Shown one piece after another: positions 1 through 7,980 of a stretch of DNA of 18,613 bases. The position numbers and the translations under genes are program-made. Location: the NCBI GenBank assembly GCA_005223375.1, contig RXOD01004755.1:1-18613 (forward strand). Direction: 5' to 3'. Position 1 is the stretch's first letter. The number at the start of each line of letters is the position of its first letter. The notes under the pieces are model-generated. The model was not told the origin of the DNA. It did no database searches and worked only from the letters and a program-made list of their open reading frames with translations. The DNA is from Amoebophrya sp. AT5.2 (Eukaryota; Sar; Dinophyceae; Syndiniales; Amoebophryaceae).

Positions 1-169
1 CTCCTGCCGCACTCCGGGTGGTGCCGGTCGTGGCGCTGGTCACCATGCTCACGTTGCCTCCTTTCGACTCGTTGTTTTCAAGTTTCGCGGCACGGCGGGC
101 GGCCCGACTCATCGACGCCCCGCCCAAAACGATCGGGTTGTGCTGCCAAGGCATGCTCCACACCTGCAT
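1..169 (-). CDS. Probable 5' end of a gene running off the window (partial)
   Basis: An ATG at 169-167 opens a minus-strand frame that stays open for 56 codons to the window edge. The visible protein begins MQVWSMPWQHNPIVLGG and continues Ala/Arg- and Ser/Thr-rich, with a basic stretch (SRAARRAAK). An AG dinucleotide lies just upstream of the ATG (GTCAGA-ATG), which could serve as a cis- or trans-splice acceptor. Base composition changes from the AT-rich spacer to GC-rich at the ATG, as at the other gene starts here. No domain is recognisable in this fragment. It follows the stop codon of the upstream EF-hand gene by only about 60 bases. It could also be a chance open frame, since only 169 bases are visible. 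Confidence 0.42.
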   Translation of the reverse strand, partial: MQVWSMPWQHNPIVLGGASMSRAARRAAKLENNESKGGNVSMVTSATTGTTRSAAG

Positions 170-230
170 TCTGACTTTTATGAAAGAATGTATTTTTTTT
201 TAAACAAATCAGTGACCACTTCTATCATGT

Positions 231-3200
231 TTACGACAATGTGATGAATTCTGCTCGCACGTCGCGGTCGCGGTGGATCGAAGATGGAATTACCTTGCTC
301 CGGTCCATGTCTACCCCGACTGTGACGTGCGAGCAGAACTCAGACTTCCGCACCGCCTGTAGCGACTCCAGTATCGCTTCTTGCAGTGCTTCCGCCTGTT
401 TGTTGGGCACCAGCTTCGGAATTTTCTCCCGCAACACGCGGTAGTGCGTGTGGGCCGTACTCCGCGCAGCCGTGAACGGCAACAGCTGCAGCTGGATCTC
501 GCAGATGTGTCTCTTTCCCGGCTCGACTTCGAGCAGCACCAGGGCCGCGAAGTCCCGCCACCCCAGCGCTGTGGGGTAGCGCATGCGGTTGTCGATGGAA
601 ATAATCTTACAATTTTTGCTTTCATGATCCCCGCCCACCAGCTGCCGCAGGTTTTTTAGCGCCGCCAGGAGGTCCCGGCACTTCGCGAAGTGCAACGAGA
701 GGCGGGAAATATCGCGCACCCGGCGGTACTTCTGCTGGCCGTACTTCTCCGCGTACTTGTAGGCCGCCTTTTCCACGCAGCGCTTGTGCGACTTGATCCC
801 GGGATCGTGCGCCTCCAGGAATGGCACTTTCAGAATGCCGCTACAGCTTGATGTAGTTCTACTCGGCCAAACGGCGTCCATCTTGCGCTGAAATTCGTCC
901 CAGTCGATAAACGGCGCTGTGCTGTCCTTCCTTCTAGATCCGTCTGAGGAGCTCGACGGAGCGGCCCCGCCACTTTTTGAAGCAGAAGATGTTCTATTCT
1001 TGTTCGCCCCCACGCTCTGCTGACTCAGCCCTGCCGGCGTCACCGCTTTCGCTACGTCTTCCTTCAAGAACACCCGCTTCAGCAGCAGCTGCGCCTTCGC
1101 CGCCTGCTCCAACAGCATGTCTAGGTCTGGGATGTCCTGAATCATGTCTGCTGACAGCGAGGAGGAGCCGTTGGTCTCCTCCCAGTTGAAGTTCACCAGC
1201 TCGTGCAAATCCGTGCGCTCCGTCTCCTCCAGCCTCCGGTAAACCGCTTCGTACAGCTGGAAACTTTTTTTGAGGGGCGCCTGCAGCTCCTCCAGGTCCA
1301 AAACGCAGCCGAAGCGGCTCTGAAGCTCGCGCTCGATCGCGGGGAGCGGGTTGTGCTCGTCGATCGCGGTGACAGCCTTCCGATTTTTATTCTCCTCCTC
1401 GCCGTTGTCAGCGGTGAAGAGCCGCACAAACTCGGACACAGAGATCTCCCCGCTCTCGTCCGCGTCGAGCAACTCGAAGAGCCGCCGCGGAAGGACGCAG
1501 GAGCCCTCTCTAGGAAGGTTCAGCTTTCGGCAGCCGTCGACAAACTCCTTCGGATCGATGGAGCCGTTGCGGTTGATGTCGAAGACCTTGTAGAACGCGT
1601 CGGTCGGCTTGAAATACTTGCTGCGGAGAACCTGTGATCAAGGAGACGGAAACTTTCGAATGCATTTTAGATAGAATTGTTTGATATTTTCCTCACTGCT
1701 CCTTCTACGTATACTCAGCAAACTTCTTCTTCTACAGTATCTTTATTTTCCTCGTGGTGCTGGTGCCCTCCGCCTCCGCCTACCGGATACTGGTGCGACG
1801 ACTAACCAAGCAATCACCGCCGAACCAATTACTTAAGTAGAAGTTTCCTACGTACCATAAAAGCATCCACCACATCGCAATGCCATATCATATACCTTCC
1901 GGAACTCGTCCAGCATTTTGCAGTCGTTGCTGGTGACCCACTTTTTGAGGAACAGCCAGTCGTCCATGGTGAGAAACCCGTTCCCGTCGTAGTCCAGATC
2001 CTTGTACAGCTGCCCGATGTCGAAGTTGCCAGTGTCGAAGCTGAGCTTGTCCACCAACACGGAGCGAAACTGCTTCTCGTACAACTGGTTCTGTTTGTCG
2101 TGGTCGAAGAAGCTCCAGGCCTCTTTCAGCGACGAAAACCGCGCGGTGATCAAGTCGTTGAAGTAGTTGACGCGATCAAAGGTGTCCTGATCGAGCTCGT
2201 CAAGAGTGATAAAAGCCTTGTCGTCGTTCTCATTCAGGTCGTTCCAGAGTTGCCTGAGGCGAAGATTCGTTGGGTTCTGTTCCAGAAACATTCACTGATT
2301 TAGATTTTCATATTCATACCAGAAAAAAAGATAAAAAGCTAAACAACGAGGAACATCAGCGAAGGCCAGCGCAAAGATGACCAAAGGAAGAAGAACGTCT
2401 CCTACCGGAACGTGGTATGAATCTATGTATGTATAGGTACCTCAGGCTGCTTTCGTATCCGATCGCTCGCGCGGCTTTGCAGAATTCGTAGTAGGAGATG
2501 CGTCCGTTTCCGTCCAGATCCAAACCGTTCCGCCACGCTCGCATGATCGTGCCGTAGCGCCTCACCAGTAGCGCCAGAAAGCTCTGTGCGTCCCGCGCCC
2601 CCATCTCCACCTGTGCCTTCTTCGACGTTTTGTTGTACCCGATCAAACCTTCCTTGATCATGCTGGCCCATACCTGTCGTTTGAACGTGCCGTCCGACTT
2701 CATCAAGGAGTCGAAGCGCTTTTCGCGATCGACAATCTCCATGCGTTTCTGCAGCTTCTCCTGGATGCGCCGCTCCGGGAGGCTGAGCAGCCCCATGCGG
2801 CTTCTCTTGTGGTCGTCGAATGTGGTTTGTGCCGTGTTCGGTGCGCCCGAAGTGAAAACAACGGGATTTGTGTACTGGGGAATCCGGTTTTCCTTGCCCG
2901 GTTGTTCGACCTGGATGGTGGAGAGGACCGCTTCCTCCGATTCCGGCTCGGAAAAGAAAACCGCCTTAGCCGTGTACGTCGGCCTGGCGCGCGTGTTCTT
3001 GTTTCCGGACGCAGCAGCAGTGTTGTTGTGCAAGTTATTGTTCTTCCCGCCATCCACGGTCACGCTGTTTTTCTGCATGCGCGCAGCCGCCTGCTTCGCG
3101 AACGCATTCGCGTCGTTGACGATTTGCGTGTAGACCTCATCGCGCAGATCGATGGAGTTAGAGGACGCAGAAATGAACTGCTTCTGTGGGTTCTTCTTCG

Positions 3201-3402
3201 GCGCTGCGGAGGACGAGCTACTGGCCTTTTGGCCTCCGCCGAGCATGTTGCTGTAGCTTGCCTTCATCTGTCGTTCCATGATTACCCCCAACCCCGAGCG
3301 GTAGCTTTCCAGCGGGGCAGCGCCGCCCTCCGGCACAATGGGGCGGCATTCCCCGAAGTCGCGGGGTTTCGCGTAACCGATACGGAGAGGCAGATCCACC
3401 AT
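231..3402 (-). CDS. Multi-EF-hand protein with C-terminal RelA/SpoT-like nucleotidyltransferase domain (3 exons, 906 aa)
   Basis: Exons are 3402-2441, 2253-1896 and 1631-231; joining them keeps one open frame of 906 residues. Start is the ATG at 3402. Residues 1-270 are mostly low complexity. EF-hand loops follow: D295-E306 (DLDGNGRISYYE), a degenerate one near 326-337, a degenerate one at 371-382 (ends in Gln), D408-D419, D458-E469 (DINRNGSIDPKE) and D496-E507. Residues about 706-843 resemble a RelA/SpoT synthetase fold: an Arg/Lys-rich helix (GIKSHKRCVEKA), RDISR with D747, PTALGWRDF at the GYRxxH position, and CEIQLQL with E818. In RelA-type enzymes the two matching acidic residues are catalytic, and the fold transfers pyrophosphate from ATP to GDP/GTP. 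Plant chloroplast CRSH proteins also pair EF-hands with this fold. The usual His after GYR is missing, so alarmone synthesis is only a hypothesis. No clear targeting peptide is seen. Confidence 0.85.
1632..1895 (-). other. Intron 2 of the EF-hand/RelA-SpoT-like gene (264 nt)
   Basis: The donor is GGAAG|GTATATG and the acceptor is GATCACAG|GTTCTCC, phase 0. It joins LDEFRK to VLRSKYFKPTDAFYKVFD, leading straight into the fifth EF-hand. The next exon has no ATG before its first EF-hand, so it must be joined from upstream. The sequence ctacgta occurs twice in the same orientation inside the intron, near 1705 and 1850. Confidence 0.75.
2254..2440 (-). other. Intron 1 of the EF-hand/RelA-SpoT-like gene (187 nt)
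   Basis: The donor is CTGAG|GTACCT and the acceptor is CGCCTCAG|GCAACTC. Splicing splits an Arg codon (AG|G) and joins YESSLR to QLWNDLNEND, which gives normal EF-hand spacing. The intron holds a perfect 10-bp inverted repeat: tggtatgaat at 2413-2422 on the plus strand and attcatacca at 2312-2321. The arms are 91 bases apart. A nearer AG before an in-frame ATG (about 2291) is incompatible because the intervening TGA would be read. Confidence 0.75.
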
Positions 3403-4063
3403 CCTCTTGGTGCTTGGTGCGCGGCGTGCGATCTGCCACCGTCACTTTATTCTCGAAACGAAAAATTTGAAGGTCAAGAACTACAACTCTACATCGTTCG
3501 CGGAAGGAGCAGGTTCGACTTCGACAAGTCATCAATATACAACATCGCTCACGGTCACGACGTCGAGAAGGTTTACGCGGTCCCTTGCGGTAGTACTTAG
3601 TCCTTTCTCTACGTTGTACTACTTCTTCACCGTCGTCGTCGAGTTCGCAGCACTCATTCTCTCACGACCGCTGGAGGTGCTGGTCTCACGCGCGTGGGCC
3701 GCTCCCACTTCACGATGTCTTCCGTCGATTTCTCACACCATCTGCCTACTCTTTCTCTTCTAGATACGCTTCATTCCTTGATGACGTTGGGTTCAATCAT
3801 TATTTCACGCCGAGGAGGGCTTTGGCGAAGTCTTCGAACCAATCTAAGTACTAACTTAGTACAAGCATACGCACTCAAATGCATTTCGATTTGCAAATGC
3901 TTTTAGTTTTGGAAATCTGTGGGCCCGTCCTTGCACCTCCCTTGTGCCACCGGAAGACAGAGGACAATTACAGTTTTCAAAATCGACACCATTACACGAA
4001 GAACTGACTGCCTCCGGCGGTTCCGCGTTCGTTTGACGAGGATGTGGGAGTTCACGAATTTTC
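3403..4063. other. Intergenic spacer between the dynein-stalk-like gene and the EF-hand/RelA-SpoT-like gene
   Basis: This 661-base stretch is the 5' flank of the EF-hand gene and the 3' flank of the upstream gene. No open frame with coding character is visible on either strand. It contains the perfect odd palindrome GTACTAACTTAGTAC at 3848-3862 and a nearby octamer-like ATTTGCAAAT-type sequence around 3890. No TATA box or poly(A) signal can be assigned with confidence. Confidence 0.5.
3848..3862. repeat. Perfect odd palindrome GTACTAACTTAGTAC
   Basis: Seven-base arms (GTACTAA/TTAGTAC) around a central C, upstream of the EF-hand gene. The core ACTAA-N-TTAGT recurs at 11080-11090 upstream of the coiled-coil gene. 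TACTAAC also resembles a branch-point consensus, so chance or a splice-related origin is possible. Confidence 0.5.
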
Positions 4064-4642
4064 TCACGCTCCAGGTAGATCTGCAGCTTTAACTAGAACC
4101 GCCAGTGCGTTTCGTACTCGCGCCATTACGGCCGGCGGCTTTGCCAGCGCCTTGTACTCTTGGAAGGCGCTCAACTTTGCTTCTCCCAGTCTCGCTTCAG
4201 CGATTGCGAATGCGTCCAAAATTTGTTTGATAGCCGCATCTGCTGGCAGTGGGTTTTCTGCATTTTTACCTTGTTCCTGAACTGAATTATAATTTTTCGT
4301 CATTTTCTCAAGCCAGTCTTCCGCCGTCTTCGCGTCGTCAGCGGAGTCGTTCATGGCGCCCGTGCTGCGCGTTTCCGAAATATGCTCAAGCAGCTTCGCT
4401 ACGGCGGTGACGTACAATAGAAGTCCGGGGAAGGCCGGGGAACACTTTTCGCACTGTTCCACCGTGAAATCGGGGTGCTCGAAAAACGGTTTTAGTTCGG
4501 CGATCGCACTTCGAATGCGTTCGGGCGACTGCCAGAGCGGTTCGGAGGAGAGGATCTGCTCCTTATACCGTCGGGGGAACTCGACCACGACAATCGTCTC
4601 CGCTGGCCCACCACGAAACCCGACGTCGTCCTCGTCACACAT
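4064..4642 (-). CDS. Hypothetical protein resembling dynein heavy-chain stalk (MT) region segments, 192 aa
   Basis: The frame runs from ATG at 4642 to TGA at 4066-4064. Residues 39-85 (SPERIRSAIAELKPFFEHPDF, then TVEQCEKCSPA and GLLLYVTAV) match the pattern of the dynein heavy-chain MT region, where P-x-F-x-P-E-K-V, S-x-A and L-x-x-W-V-x-A recur. Residues 145-186 (EARLGEAKL, ALAKPPAVMARVRNAL) resemble the dynein segment with a Lys-Ser/Ala-x-x-x-Pro-Pro motif. That second motif precedes the first in dynein but follows it here, so this is not a simple dynein fragment; it may be a repeat-type or rearranged relative. There are no AAA+ motor motifs. Upstream exons are possible: the frame stays open to a TAA near 4708, and a GTAAGT donor lies near 4846. 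The N-terminus is uncertain. The dynein resemblance is pattern recognition from memory and needs a profile search. Confidence 0.55.
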   Translation of the reverse strand: MCDEDDVGFRGGPAETIVVVEFPRRYKEQILSSEPLWQSPERIRSAIAELKPFFEHPDFTVEQCEKCSPAFPGLLLYVTAVAKLLEHISETRSTGAMNDSADDAKTAEDWLEKMTKNYNSVQEQGKNAENPLPADAAIKQILDAFAIAEARLGEAKLSAFQEYKALAKPPAVMARVRNALAVLVKAADLPGA

Positions 4643-5666
4643 CTTTTTGTGCCGGGCGCGCTCTGGGTCTGGTTCACTATCACTGCGACCCCCAGGGCAG
4701 CGGCAGAAAAATTACGACGTTCGAAAATGACCTATTCTCGAGGTGAACAAAAAAAAGATATAAGAAGACGAAGAGGTGCAGGTGGAAGCAGAACCACGAC
4801 GTACGTTCCGATGGATTCCGTCGATACAAATACTTACGGCCACTCTCACGAGGCGTCTTCATGTTTATCGTCTTCGTCTTCGCGGGAACTAAGAACGTAG
4901 TACATCTTTGTATCGATGGCGCGTAGAGACATGAAGGTAAGCACCAGTAGAGGATCCTTCAGTCCGTTGCAGTCTTCGATTTTTATACCTGCTTCGTTCG
5001 GTGGCGTTCCTTTAGTTTCTGCTTCTTTTAGAGCACTTCTCGCCCTTGCTCGCCAGCAGCTTCCAAAAAACACGCGCAGCAGAGTGAGGCCACAACTCCA
5101 GCAGACTGCACATCAAGTCGTGGTCGTCAAAGCTAAGGCAGTAATATCTGATCATCATCATCCAAGGGCGTTAGTTTTTTTCCCTGAGGTGCGTGGAGAT
5201 TGAAACGAATGCATATCCAACGATGAGAGGTACAAGAAGCTTATACAGGAACATGATGCAGCAGCCCTTTCCCTAAGCCTAACGCCAACCGTCGATCGTA
5301 CGGCACTGCTATGCACAGTTGTTGTCGGTAAATGGAAATTTGTTCTTCATGTGTGTATCTAAGTACCTACAACTTTCTACTACTTTCTTATGTGACGGAA
5401 AGAGGCCGGGACGTACTTGGACTTGTTGTCGCCTAAACCCATGCTCGTACAACTCTCACACGCGCAAACCCATGACTGGCTGCGAGACCGCGAGATCAGT
5501 CTCTTTTCGGAATCGCGCTTGTTGGCAGGAGCCACCAGCAAGAACATACAAAGCAAGAAGGATTCATGGATTTATTTTGTCGGTTGAGGAGGTCGTTTGG
5601 AGCGCAAAGAATGCTCCACGCAACTGCACCAGCTCGAACACGAACTCGATCCCGATCGGCATGTCC
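4643..5666. other. Spacer or cryptic 5' exons upstream of the dynein-stalk-like gene
   Basis: This 1 kb stretch has no long open frame, but three short minus-strand frames look more protein-like than chance. 5547-5380 encodes 55 aa starting MFLLVAPANKRD. 5254-5171 encodes 27 aa with a signal-peptide-like core (MFLYKLLVPLIVGYAF). 5161-5012 encodes 49 aa including DDHDLMCSLLELWPH. A consensus GTAAGT donor sits at about 4846, and AG acceptors follow CT-rich tracts. These could be 5' exons of the downstream gene or a separate small spliced gene. I could not find a splice path that joins them cleanly to the 4642 ATG, because a TGA lies just before the GTAAGT donor in the frame of the needed phase. 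Confidence 0.3.
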
Positions 5667-7175
5667 TTACTTTTTTGCGCCTTTGCTTGATTTTGATGAA
5701 GACGATGTTGACAATTTGCTGGATGACGAGGCAGATGCCGACGAACTCGTTGCTTTGCTCGATGAGGAAGACGATGCCGAGTTTCGCGGCAGCGCTTTCA
5801 CTGCGGGGGACGACGGCCCCGCCGCCACCTTCTGCTTTTGCGCAGCCGCTGCAGCACTGACGTTCTTCGTAGTTCGCTTCATGGCCGACGTTGCTGTGCC
5901 CTTTCTCCTTGCCTTGTTCGCGGCATACGAAAGCCGCGGGTTGTAGTTTCTGATGGAGGATTGAATAACCGGCCCCAGCTCGACGATGTACTTCGGGCCC
6001 TTCGGCATGTGCACCCGAAGGCCATTCGTGTACCGCCGCTCCACCGGCTCCACTACCTTCCGGATCCGCTTGAACTCGGCTTCGAAATACGGCCTGGAAC
6101 CGTTGTACCCATTACGGAACGAGACGCGCTTGTACCTAAGGCGCCGATTTTTAGATGGAAGGGGATCGCCGCTGGGCTATTCATTGTTTCAGACCAAAAG
6201 AGATTTTTACGATCAACATTTTTTGGTTGATGTTTTCATCTATGGGCTCAAACAAGGACTCAGCAAAAAACTCCATTGATTCATCTTCAACAATAAACCA
6301 GCTCCAAGCCAACAGCAGTACGGTTTGAATGCCAACTCGTTTCCCTGCTCCCTGTCTGCCTTTTCTACGAACATCTCGGTCCAGTGCGTTTTGTACTTGC
6401 GAAACTCTTCCTTCTTTTCGCCAGTCACCATCACTTCGAACGGAAGCTTCGACAGTGTCAATTTGAGCACGTCTGGGTCCCCTGCGTCCGCCGAGAGGAC
6501 TCTACTTCGACGTTGTCCTCCGGCTGTCGTTTTCTTTTTCGCGTTCCCTTTTTTCACTGCCTTGCTTATCGCACTACAGGCCGCTGCGGCCTTCTTCTGG
6601 AGCGCCGATGCGCCCGGGCCCTTTTTGCGGGAGCTTGATGACGTGCTCGAGCTGCTCGAAGTGAGGACGCTGCTGCTGGAGCTAACGCCGCTGTAGGACA
6701 AGCAAGGCGATGAAGACTTCGCGCGGCTTGAACGCTGCTGGGCACTCGGTTCAGGTTGCGGTGTAGGCCTGTCGAGATTCTTCGTCGACTTGTAGTTCAT
6801 GTTGAGAGTGATCTTTTTCGACGTGTGCGACGGCGCAGATGCTGAGGCAGTAGCCGCTGCCGCAGTCGTCCCGCTTGTCGCTGCCTGCTTCTCTTTCTGT
6901 CGGGCAGCCGCAGCTGCAGCATTCTTCGGTCGTGCTGACGTTGGCGAGTGAACGACAAGGCTTTCTGGTTCCGAAGAAGAAGTCAAGTCCACGACTTCTA
7001 TAGATTTCATGCTCTTGATGTTTTTCGCAGCTTTCGATTTTGCTTGGCGTGCAACGGCCACCTTCGCGTCCAGATTTTTGGCCACGAGCGCTCGACCGCG
7101 GGCGTCCTGCATGGGTCCCGCAGTGTTTGTTGACGAGTTGGCGGCGGCGCAAGACGAAGAGGCAGCGGCTGGCAT
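5667..7175 (-). CDS. ASCH/PUA-like domain protein with Ser/Ala-rich low-complexity arms (2 exons, 440 aa)
   Basis: Exons are 7175-6322 and 6135-5667. The join splits a Pro codon (CC|G) and gives AFKP-YKRVSFRNGY, restoring a domain cut in two by the intron. Residues about 237-345 hold the domain: KLTLSKLPFEVMVTGEKKEEF, then YKRVSFRNGYNGSRPYFEAEF, and finally ERRYTNGLRV with YIVELGPVIQ. This layout matches small ASCH/PUA-like proteins in plant and algal genomes, a fold generally linked to RNA or modified-nucleotide binding. Residues 59-71 contain IEVVDLTSSSEPE, a typical SUMO-interacting-motif pattern (hydrophobic core plus Ser/Glu). The rest is poly-Ser, poly-Ala and Lys-rich, including a Lys/Arg patch at 205-225 that could be a nuclear localisation signal. 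A nuclear, RNA-linked role is an inference. Confidence 0.8.
6136..6321 (-). other. Intron of the ASCH-like gene (186 nt)
   Basis: The donor is AAACC|GTACTGC and the acceptor is GCCTTAG|GTACAAG. The sequence GTAC is found both at the start of the intron and at the start of the next exon, as expected if insertion made a 4-bp target duplication. A short hairpin (ATCAAC-8 nt-GTTGAT) lies near 6211-6230. Joining here restores the conserved domain, which supports the boundaries; the exact acceptor could shift slightly. Confidence 0.75.
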
Positions 7176-7243
7176 GTTCTTCCTTCAATCAATGGACTAA
7201 ATCGAATCCCGCCAACATTCGCTAGGTAGCGGAACAAAAAAGA

Positions 7244-7286
7244 GGTTCAATCTAAGAAAGTACTTGAACTTTAACTTGATTGAACC
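7244..7286. repeat. Inverted repeat, 9-bp perfect arms
   Basis: GGTTCAATC at 7244-7252 is the reverse complement of GATTGAACC at 7278-7286, with a 25-base loop. The loop itself contains AAGTACTT and AAAGT/ACTTT symmetry. It lies about 70 bases upstream of the ATG of the ASCH-like gene, so it may be in its 5' UTR or promoter. Function unknown. Confidence 0.6.
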
Positions 7287-7406
7287 AATCCAGTAAGCCC
7301 AGACTCGTGGTCGTGATTGAAGGAGCGGATGCGGAGGTACTCGCGGCACGTCGCGACTTTGACCTAGATAGACTTGTTTCTTTTATTTTTTGGGGCGCGA
7401 CGTAGC

Positions 7407-7676
7407 ATGATTTCCGGGGTCAGATTCTATACAGTGTTGCTGGTGTCTCTGATGATGAGTAGCAGCAGTAGCTCCTCACTGTCTCCCGCCCAGGTACGTA
7501 CAGCAAATTATAAGAAAGTAAGCACTTAGACTTAGACTTACGTCGCCATGGCAGTCATGGATATTTCACTCGTGCCCGACGAGATCACGATTACACTGGA
7601 ATTCCTGGGGTGCCCATCACGGATCATCATATCCATCGGCAAGCCCTTTTTCATGCAGCCTGGTGTGATTCCTTGA
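7407..7676 (+). CDS. Possible small secreted protein gene on the opposite strand (speculative, spliced)
   Basis: On the plus strand the ATG at 7407 starts MISGVRFYTVLLVSLMMSSS, a good signal-peptide shape, ending SLSPAQ before a GTACGT donor at 7494. An acceptor TTAG near 7535 would restore phase and give TYVAMAVMDISLVPDEI and so on to the stop at 7674-7676; that second part also has its own ATG at 7548 in a strong GTCGCCATGG context. The intron would be only about 42 bases. Without splicing, the first frame ends after 40 codons. No family is recognised. It would be the only plus-strand gene in the window, which counts against it. Confidence 0.22.
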
Positions 7677-7980
7677 ACGTTGATCGAATGTCGAGGCTAC
7701 CTCGGTGGTGTGGCTGATGTGATTCGGAAAAAATAATCCGTCGGCGCGCGAGCAGTGCTAGTCGTGCCGCGGCGACATATTGAATTTGAAGGACACTCGG
7801 TCGTTTGAAAGAAACAGTCCTGCCGGTGAGGGTGACCTGTGCGTACAACAAATAATCAAGAGCGTGCGTACAACGCGCATACGACGGTTCGAGCGCATGT
7901 CTTGTTTTCCTTTTCATCTACGTATGTACGCAAATCAGAGAGCAGATGGCGATGAACCGATGAAACCGCGGCTCTCTTCC

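Larger units (their letters stand above)
7176..7980. other. Intergenic spacer between the coiled-coil gene and the ASCH-like gene
   Basis: This 805-base stretch has no long minus-strand frame. It contains a 9-bp inverted repeat (7244-7252 with 7278-7286), a plus-strand signal-peptide-like mini-ORF followed by a GTACGT donor (7407-7493), the tandem ACTTAGACTTAGACTTAC near 7523, and a plus-strand 42-codon frame at 7548-7676 with a GTCGCCATGG start context. It would hold the 5' UTR of the ASCH-like gene and the 3' UTR of the coiled-coil gene. Confidence 0.5.

Noticed and set aside
1848..1895. Read-through C-terminus of the middle exon of the EF-hand gene (VYDMALRCGG)
   Set aside because: Ending there would leave the EF-hand-bearing next exon without a start. 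The GT-AG intron at 1895-1632 joins the two in phase.
3826..3842. Possible tRNA T-arm (GGTTCGA on the minus strand)
   Set aside because: No matching stem, D-arm, anticodon arm or acceptor stem could be found around it.
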